From Clostridia bacterium (lineage in GTDB: Bacteria > Bacillota > Clostridia > Oscillospirales > CAG-272): a DNA stretch of 39,878 bases. The stretch is from contig JAGAMD010000034.1 in assembly GCA_017624905.1 (NCBI GenBank), positions 1 to 39,878 on the forward strand. The letters are read 5' to 3'. Below, in pieces: positions 35,268-39,878 of the stretch (its first letter is position 1; each line of letters opens with the position of its first letter). The position numbers and the translations under genes are program-made. Under the pieces are notes generated by a model. The model did not search any database. It had not been told where the DNA came from and saw only the letters and a program-made list of their open reading frames with translations.

Positions 35268-35302
35268 TTGACATTGACAGCATAATATTATAAAATTATA
35301 GT
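35268..35302 (+). promoter_or_regulatory. Overlapping sigma-A promoters for rny
   Basis: Two TTGACA boxes in tandem (35268-35273, 35274-35279). The first pairs with TAAAAT at 35291-35296 and the second with TATAGT at 35297-35302, each with a 17-bp spacer. They give two start sites 6 bp apart. Confidence 0.7.
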
Positions 35303-35379
35303 GTGTAAGAATTTGGTTTAGTCGGTTTGTGGCTGACTAACGCCTTTTACATAGGAAAATCTAACAGGAGGTAATTAAG

Positions 35380-36927
35380 ATGGACTGGTTACATTGGACA
35401 CTCATTGGTGTTTCTGTAGCATGTGCAGTAGTAGGCGTAATTATTGGTTTTCTAATAAGAAAAGCTATGGCCGAAAAGCAGATAGGCTCAGCTGAAGCAC
35501 AAGCTAAGAAGCTACTTGAGGATGCAATAAAAGCGGCAGAAACCAAGCGTAAAGAGTATATGCTTGAGGCTAAGGAAGAAATTATGGCTTCAAGAAAAGA
35601 GCTTGACGCTGAGGTTAAGGAGCGCCGCAATGAATTAAACCGTCAAGAAACACGTCTTGCCAACAAGGAAGAGAACCTCGACCGTAAGGTTGATGCAATA
35701 GAGAAAAAAGAAGAGGCTTTGGCAAGTAAGGTTAAAGAAACAGAAGAAATCAAAGAAAAACTATCACAAGCACACGAAACTCAAATTAAATTACTCGAAA
35801 AAATCTCGGGCTACTCAGCAGAGGAGGCTAAGAGTGCACTTGTTAAGGAGCTTGAGGACGACGTAAGACACGAGCAAGCACAAAAGCTTGTTGAGCTTGA
35901 GGAGGAATTCAAGGACGAGGCTGACAAAAAGGCTAAGAACATTATTTCTCTTGCTATTGCAAGATGCGCAGCAGACCACGTATCCGAGGCTACAATTTCA
36001 GTTGTAGCTCTACCTAATGATGAAATGAAGGGTAGAATTATCGGCCGTGAGGGACGCAACGTACGTGCAATCGAAAATCTTACAGGAGTTGAGCTTATCA
36101 TTGACGATACTCCGGAGGTTATCACAATTTCGGGCTTTGATCCGGTTAGACGTGAGATTGCAAGACTATCTATTGAAAAGCTTATTGCTGATGGTCGTAT
36201 TCATCCAACAAGAATTGAAGAAACTGTTGAAAAGGCTAGACGTGAGGTTGAGGCTACAATTAAGCAAGCCGGTGAAAAGGCTACCTTTGAAACAGGCGTA
36301 CACGGACTTAACAACGAGCTTGTTAAGCTACTTGGCCGTCTAAAATACAGGACAAGCTATGGTCAAAACGTGCTTACTCACTCAATTGAGGTATCCACCT
36401 TGGCAGGTGTTATGGCAGCTGAGCTTGGTGCGGATGTTACTCTTGCTAAGCGTGCGGGCTTGCTCCACGATATTGGTAAGGCGTTAACAGCTGAGATTGA
36501 GGGCTCACACGTTCAAATCGGTGTTGACGTTGCTAAGAAGTACAAGGAATCTAAGGAAATTATTCACGCAATTGAGGCACACCACGGTGATGTTGAGGCA
36601 CAATCAATTATCGCTGTTATCGTTCAAGCGGCTGACGCAATTTCAGCAGCAAGACCGGGCGCAAGACGTGAAAATCTTGAGAACTACATAAAGCGTCTGC
36701 AAAAGCTTGAGGAAATCGCTAATAGCTTTGATGGTGTTGAAAAGACATTTGCTATTCAAGCAGGTCGTGAAATCAGAATTATGGTTAAGCCGGAGCAAAT
36801 TAAGGATGACACAATGCCACTAGTTGCTCGTGATATCGTAAAGAAGATTGAAAGTGAGCTTGAATATCCGGGTCAAATCAAGGTAAATCTCATTCGAGAG
36901 AGCCGTGTAGTTGACTACGCAAAATAA
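35380..36927 (+). CDS. rny: Ribonuclease Y
   Basis: A 515-residue RNase Y, the membrane-tethered endonuclease that starts mRNA decay in Gram-positives. Parts in order: an N-terminal membrane segment ([20 protein letters not shown], about 7-26); a long charged coiled coil (about 32-180); a KH domain with [19 protein letters not shown] near 217-235; an HD domain with [15 protein letters not shown] and LLHDIGK near 361, then HHGD; and the C-terminal region ending in [14 protein letters not shown]. Length is usual. AGGAGG precedes the ATG. It stands as a single transcription unit with its own promoter and terminator. Confidence 0.97.
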   Translation: MDWLHWTLIGVSVACAVVGVIIGFLIRKAMAEKQIGSAEAQAKKLLEDAIKAAETKRKEYMLEAKEEIMASRKELDAEVKERRNELNRQETRLANKEENLDRKVDAIEKKEEALASKVKETEEIKEKLSQAHETQIKLLEKISGYSAEEAKSALVKELEDDVRHEQAQKLVELEEEFKDEADKKAKNIISLAIARCAADHVSEATISVVALPNDEMKGRIIGREGRNVRAIENLTGVELIIDDTPEVITISGFDPVRREIARLSIEKLIADGRIHPTRIEETVEKARREVEATIKQAGEKATFETGVHGLNNELVKLLGRLKYRTSYGQNVLTHSIEVSTLAGVMAAELGADVTLAKRAGLLHDIGKALTAEIEGSHVQIGVDVAKKYKESKEIIHAIEAHHGDVEAQSIIAVIVQAADAISAARPGARRENLENYIKRLQKLEEIANSFDGVEKTFAIQAGREIRIMVKPEQIKDDTMPLVARDIVKKIESELEYPGQIKVNLIRESRVVDYAK

Positions 36928-36942
36928 AAGGATACTTAAAAT

Positions 36943-36975
36943 AAAGCCTTGGGAATCTGCTCCCAAGGCTTTTTT
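36943..36975 (+). terminator. Intrinsic terminator after rny
   Basis: AAAGCCTTGGGA pairs with TCCCAAGGCTTT around ATCTGC, followed by T's, 16 bp after the rny stop codon. Confidence 0.92.
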
Positions 36976-37059
36976 GTACGGAAAATACTAAATAAACACA
37001 GAACAAAAACAAACAAAGAGAATATCACACTCAATTCGTTGCTTTCTGCTTTGGAAAGA

Positions 37060-37087
37060 AAAAGAGCTTACCGAGGTAAGCTCTTTT
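37060..37087 (-). terminator. Intrinsic terminator after the 729-residue lipoprotein gene
   Basis: AAAAGAGCTTACC and GGTAAGCTCTTTT form a long perfect stem. On the minus strand the stem is followed by a T-rich run. It lies 5 bp past the lipoprotein stop codon. Confidence 0.85.
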
Positions 37088-37091
37088 CTCG

Positions 37092-39281
37092 TTATTTTAA
37101 GTTTAGATAAACATAGCTTTGTGCAAGACCGTCGCTTGTTGCTAAGTAGCACATCATTCTGTATGAGCCGACGGTAAGAGCTTGGTCGCTTGGCACAGCG
37201 CCACCGTCAGCATATTCAAGCACAGCACCTGTAAATGGAGCACCATGGGCAAGAATTTGTATATTCATAGCTCTCTTTATTTCGTCGTAGGAATAGCTTT
37301 CCTTGGTTGCTTCCATTTCTATTGTAATAGAGTTTTTAATAGAGTATTTAAACTCTAGATTGCCCTCTGAAACGGATGTATCAATGTCCATAGCGGCAGA
37401 TTCCAGCTTGCCCTCGGTAGCTGAGAAGAATGACACCTTTTTCATTTCACTAACGCGTATGCCACCGTTATAAGTTGCAATATATGCAACAACTGCGTAT
37501 CTGCCCTCGGTTAGATTCTTTGGAACAATATAGTTGCCACCTGCTGAAACAGCGATTTGACCACCACCAAATTGAACAGGCATTTCGTTTGTAGGCTTGG
37601 CAAGAGGAACTGTGTTTACGCTTATAGGATTGCCGTTTTCATCAAGTAATGAAAGAGCTATCTTTAAAACATATTCGCCACCGTTTTCAAATAGGTCAGT
37701 ATCTTCTGTTGCAAGAGTAATACCTGCTATTGTAATTATGCCGTTTTCATATGAGTTTTCACCGGCTGTAATGCCTGTAATTTCAGCAAAGTGAGCATTC
37801 TTTGATAGCATTTGTCTTGAATTTACAACAGGGTAGTCTTTAACCTCGTCTACCAAAGCTCTTGCTGAGTCGTATTGATTTTGTAATACATCTCTTCCCA
37901 GCTCAACATTTTCAAGCGAGTTCATTTTGTAGCCATTCCACTCAAAGGACTCGCCAAAGTTTTCAGCAAGAATACTTGCGTGATCGGTCGATTTTGAAAC
38001 TGTTGACATATCACAGTGGAGCTCAAGACCTATGCTGTTTGCGTATTCGCCGAATTTTGTACAAGCATCGTCAATGGAAAGATTGCCTTTTTCAATCACA
38101 AAGGATATAATGCCCTCGTACGCTTCCTCGCCATAGTCATATTGAACATCACCGGTATAGAAGGTGAATGTGTCGGGGCTATGTTGCTTGCTTGCGTAGT
38201 ATGTGCCCTTTGAGGTTTCAATCTCGCAAATCTCATTTGACATAAAGATTCCATCGCCTGCATCACGTGCGTTATTGCTCGACATAGAAACAAGACCGCT
38301 CTTTATACCGGATGCATATAGATTAAATGTATAGCAGGAGGAGTCGTCCGTAATTCTAAATAGCTCACGATTGTTTTGCGGATCGAAAACTACATACCAC
38401 GCATTTTCTATGTTTGGATTATAGGTATCAATGGTTAAAAATGAGCCAAAACCGAGACCATCCTTAACTATATAAGGCGAGAAGGAAGATGATTTGTATT
38501 CTCCGCTAGGATTCTTGTTGTAGCCAAAGCGAGTAGCCATCCAGTAGCCACGAGAGTTTTCTGCGATAAAATAATCGCTGAATCCATTTGTGCAGTTGAA
38601 CATATATTCACAGCGTTCGCCCGGGATAAGCATAGTTCTGATTTCACCGGTTGTGCCATCGTCGTAAGACATAAACGAGTACATTTCGTAAACATTTTTT
38701 GCGTTTTCATCAGTGTAGCGATAGTAAACGTGGTAGTCACCATAGATGCCCTTAACAATAAGCACATCCTTGCTTTCGTAAACTCGTAGCATATGCTCCT
38801 CGCCACCCGGCATTTTCACCCAACTATCAACAACGCCGACATTGTTTTTCATATTTGCAATGTCCTCGGCTACATATGATGCCTCGTGCTCAACGCTCTC
38901 CATAAATTGAGTAAACTCAACCATTGAAGGGGAAAGCTGTGAAAAGCCTGACCATGTGTAGCGCTTCCCACTTTCCTCGTTTGTCATAGTAGTGCCAAGA
39001 GGAACAATTGAACGAGTGTGCTTTGGAGTTGAGGCTGTGTATGTTACCTTACTTTCTACCTGGGCAACGCTCTTTTGATTTGGAGTAAGACCAATGTCGA
39101 TTTTTTTGCCGACAATATTTTCATCAAGTCGCTCGTTGGCAAGGAGAAGCTGAGCAGCCACAGTGCCTGAATCAATCTTCTTTTTAAAGATGTTTAGTAT
39201 GCCACAGCTTGAGAATAGAGTTGCTGTTGCAAATAGCATACAAGCAAGTAAAATAATCGAGATAAATCTTTTTGCTTTCAT
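37092..39281 (-). CDS. Lipoprotein of unknown function, 729 residues
   Basis: An exported lipoprotein: MKAKRFISIILLACMLFATA leads to LFSSC with lipidated Cys26. The mature part is rich in Tyr, Ser and Asp. Residues about 100-400 look beta-rich (YVVFDPQNNRELFRITDD; GDYHVYYRYTDENA), and the last third contains Ig-like segments (ISVNTVPLAKPTNEMPVQFG; GRYAVVAYIATYNGGIRVS; GSYRMMCYLATSDGLAQSYV). No known enzyme motif or domain was recognised. AAAGGAGG precedes the ATG. It stands alone between two terminators, with a promoter whose -10 box lies inside a palindrome, so it is probably regulated. Its role on the cell surface is unknown. Confidence 0.85.
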   Translation of the reverse strand: MKAKRFISIILLACMLFATATLFSSCGILNIFKKKIDSGTVAAQLLLANERLDENIVGKKIDIGLTPNQKSVAQVESKVTYTASTPKHTRSIVPLGTTMTNEESGKRYTWSGFSQLSPSMVEFTQFMESVEHEASYVAEDIANMKNNVGVVDSWVKMPGGEEHMLRVYESKDVLIVKGIYGDYHVYYRYTDENAKNVYEMYSFMSYDDGTTGEIRTMLIPGERCEYMFNCTNGFSDYFIAENSRGYWMATRFGYNKNPSGEYKSSSFSPYIVKDGLGFGSFLTIDTYNPNIENAWYVVFDPQNNRELFRITDDSSCYTFNLYASGIKSGLVSMSSNNARDAGDGIFMSNEICEIETSKGTYYASKQHSPDTFTFYTGDVQYDYGEEAYEGIISFVIEKGNLSIDDACTKFGEYANSIGLELHCDMSTVSKSTDHASILAENFGESFEWNGYKMNSLENVELGRDVLQNQYDSARALVDEVKDYPVVNSRQMLSKNAHFAEITGITAGENSYENGIITIAGITLATEDTDLFENGGEYVLKIALSLLDENGNPISVNTVPLAKPTNEMPVQFGGGQIAVSAGGNYIVPKNLTEGRYAVVAYIATYNGGIRVSEMKKVSFFSATEGKLESAAMDIDTSVSEGNLEFKYSIKNSITIEMEATKESYSYDEIKRAMNIQILAHGAPFTGAVLEYADGGAVPSDQALTVGSYRMMCYLATSDGLAQSYVYLNLK

Positions 39282-39310
39282 AGTAAAAACCTCCTTTAGA
39301 CTATCTTCTA

Positions 39311-39331
39311 TTTCATTATATCATAATGAAA
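39311..39331. promoter_or_regulatory. Palindromic operator-like site over the lipoprotein promoter
   Basis: TTTCATTAT, ATC, ATAATGAAA: a perfect 9-bp inverted repeat that covers the -10 box (39315-39320) and part of the spacer. A repressor bound here would block the 729-residue lipoprotein gene. Confidence 0.6.
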
Positions 39332-39343
39332 AAAAGATGTAAA
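39315..39343 (-). promoter_or_regulatory. Sigma-A promoter for the 729-residue lipoprotein gene
   Basis: Minus strand: TTTACA (39338-39343), a 17-bp spacer, TATAAT (39315-39320), about 34 bp before the start codon. Confidence 0.8.
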
Positions 39344-39402
39344 TAAAAAATTATACGGCAAAAGAAAAAATATTGATTTGATGTTTGCTGTGAAAAGAGA
39401 TT

Positions 39403-39548
39403 CATCCCCTAAGCACAAAAAGCACAATGGGGATGCTGGAGGCTTTGCCATTGGCAAAGAGTTGCACCGAGCCTTATGCTTGCAAGCAGACAGCGGCTTT
39501 CGGTGAACTTGCGAACCACATTTTCAATAAATTGAAAAGTGTGGTCGC
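39403..39548. repeat. Structured tandem repeat, unit 1
   Basis: A non-coding unit of stem-loops: an outer stem CATCCCC/GGGGATG (39403-39409, 39429-39435); hairpin A CTTTGCC, ATT, GGCAAAG (39443-39459); hairpin B CACCGA/TCGGTG (39465-39470, 39500-39505) with GCC/GGC above it and an apical palindrome TGCTTGCAAGCA; and hairpin C (39511-39548), with 16 pairs and two single bulges around TAAA. The 107 bp from 39433 to 39539 recur exactly at 39772-39878. It has no credible reading frame. Confidence 0.85.
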
Positions 39549-39616
39549 TCTCACACCATTCTCAAAGCACAAAAAAGCACCCAAAATCTCTTAATTTGTC
39601 AAAAGAAACAGGCAAG

Positions 39617-39730
39617 GCTGGATTCTCGCCTATGGCGAGGCTTTTTCGTACGGCATACGCTTGCGAGCAGACTTCGCCTTAACGAAAAAGAACGAACCAA
39701 ATTCCTTTGCGGAGCAAAGAAATCCGGTTT
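39617..39730. repeat. Structured tandem repeat, diverged middle unit
   Basis: It has the same layout as unit 1 but different stems: GCTGGA start (39617-39622); hairpin A CTCGCC, TAT, GGCGAG (39625-39639); hairpin B CTTTTTCGT/ACGAAAAAG (39641-39649, 39682-39690) with GGC/GCC above it and an apical GCTTGCGAGCAGAC; then CGAACCA; and hairpin C CTTTGC, GGA, GCAAAG with an AACC/GGTT base (39695-39729). The apical region and CGAACCA are shared with unit 1, and the stems have changed while still pairing. Confidence 0.75.
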
Positions 39731-39771
39731 GAAGGCACATCCCCCACCACAAACAAAAAACTCAATGGGTA

Positions 39772-39878
39772 ATGCTGGAGGCTTTGCCATTGGCAAAGAG
39801 TTGCACCGAGCCTTATGCTTGCAAGCAGACAGCGGCTTTCGGTGAACTTGCGAACCACATTTTCAATAAATTGAAAAG
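39772..39878. repeat. Structured tandem repeat, unit 3 (cut by window end)
   Basis: Identical over 107 bp to 39433-39539, offset by 339 bp. The match runs to the last base of the window, so the unit is cut inside hairpin C. The sequence before it (CATCCCCCA near 39738 and TGGGTAATG at 39767-39775) again allows the outer stem, with two mismatches. Confidence 0.85.

Noticed and set aside
39599..39796. Minus-strand frame of 65 codons in the repeat array
   Set aside because: It covers the hairpins of the repeat, is rich in Arg, Ser and Cys without pattern, has no ribosome binding site, and the region is better explained by structured repeats.

Overview
The window looks like a chromosomal segment of a low-GC Gram-positive bacterium, most likely an uncultured member of the Clostridia (Bacillota). 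The evidence is the gene set gdpP-rplI-dnaB, rpmH-rnpA-yidD-yidC-khpB(jag), RNase Y and an acetyl-CoA-type MetA. Several promoters are near-perfect sigma-A type (TTGACA, 17 bp, TATAAT), and many genes are preceded by AGGAGG-type ribosome binding sites. BspA-type leucine-rich surface lipoproteins suggest, without proving, a gut organism. No tRNA or rRNA gene was seen.

Left part (1-5950, all minus strand): a compact phage capsid and packaging module, read as terminase large subunit, a 52-residue coiled-coil protein, portal, scaffold and major capsid protein. It has no visible tail, lysis, integrase or small-terminase gene. About 500 bp beyond the capsid gene, the first 50 codons of a ParB/Noc-type protein run off the left edge.

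Middle part: an ACT-domain protein, a PFL-family protein, metY and metA form one plus-strand unit with a consensus promoter at one end and a terminator at the other. Convergent to it is the minus-strand unit pth-mfd-foldase lipoprotein. The plus-strand housekeeping blocks follow: gdpP-rplI-dnaB with a DUF1292 protein, then ygiQ, then rpmH-rnpA-yidD-yidC-khpB. Such genes usually lie near the replication origin, but dnaA and an oriC are not present, and mnmE-mnmG do not follow khpB.

Right part: a 1578-residue leucine-rich-repeat lipoprotein with a Cys/His-rich N-terminus occupies the place after khpB. A 5'-nucleotidase and a membrane DUF1295-type protein come next. A minus-strand unit (flavin reductase-like, GH78 rhamnosidase-like, methylglyoxal synthase) is divergent from RNase Y. 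Last is a 729-residue lipoprotein of unknown function.

The most unusual non-coding feature is at the right edge (39403-39878). At least three tandem units of a structured repeat keep the same three-hairpin layout and a shared apical sequence while the stems differ in sequence but still pair. Two of the units are identical over 107 bp, and the second runs off the end of the window.
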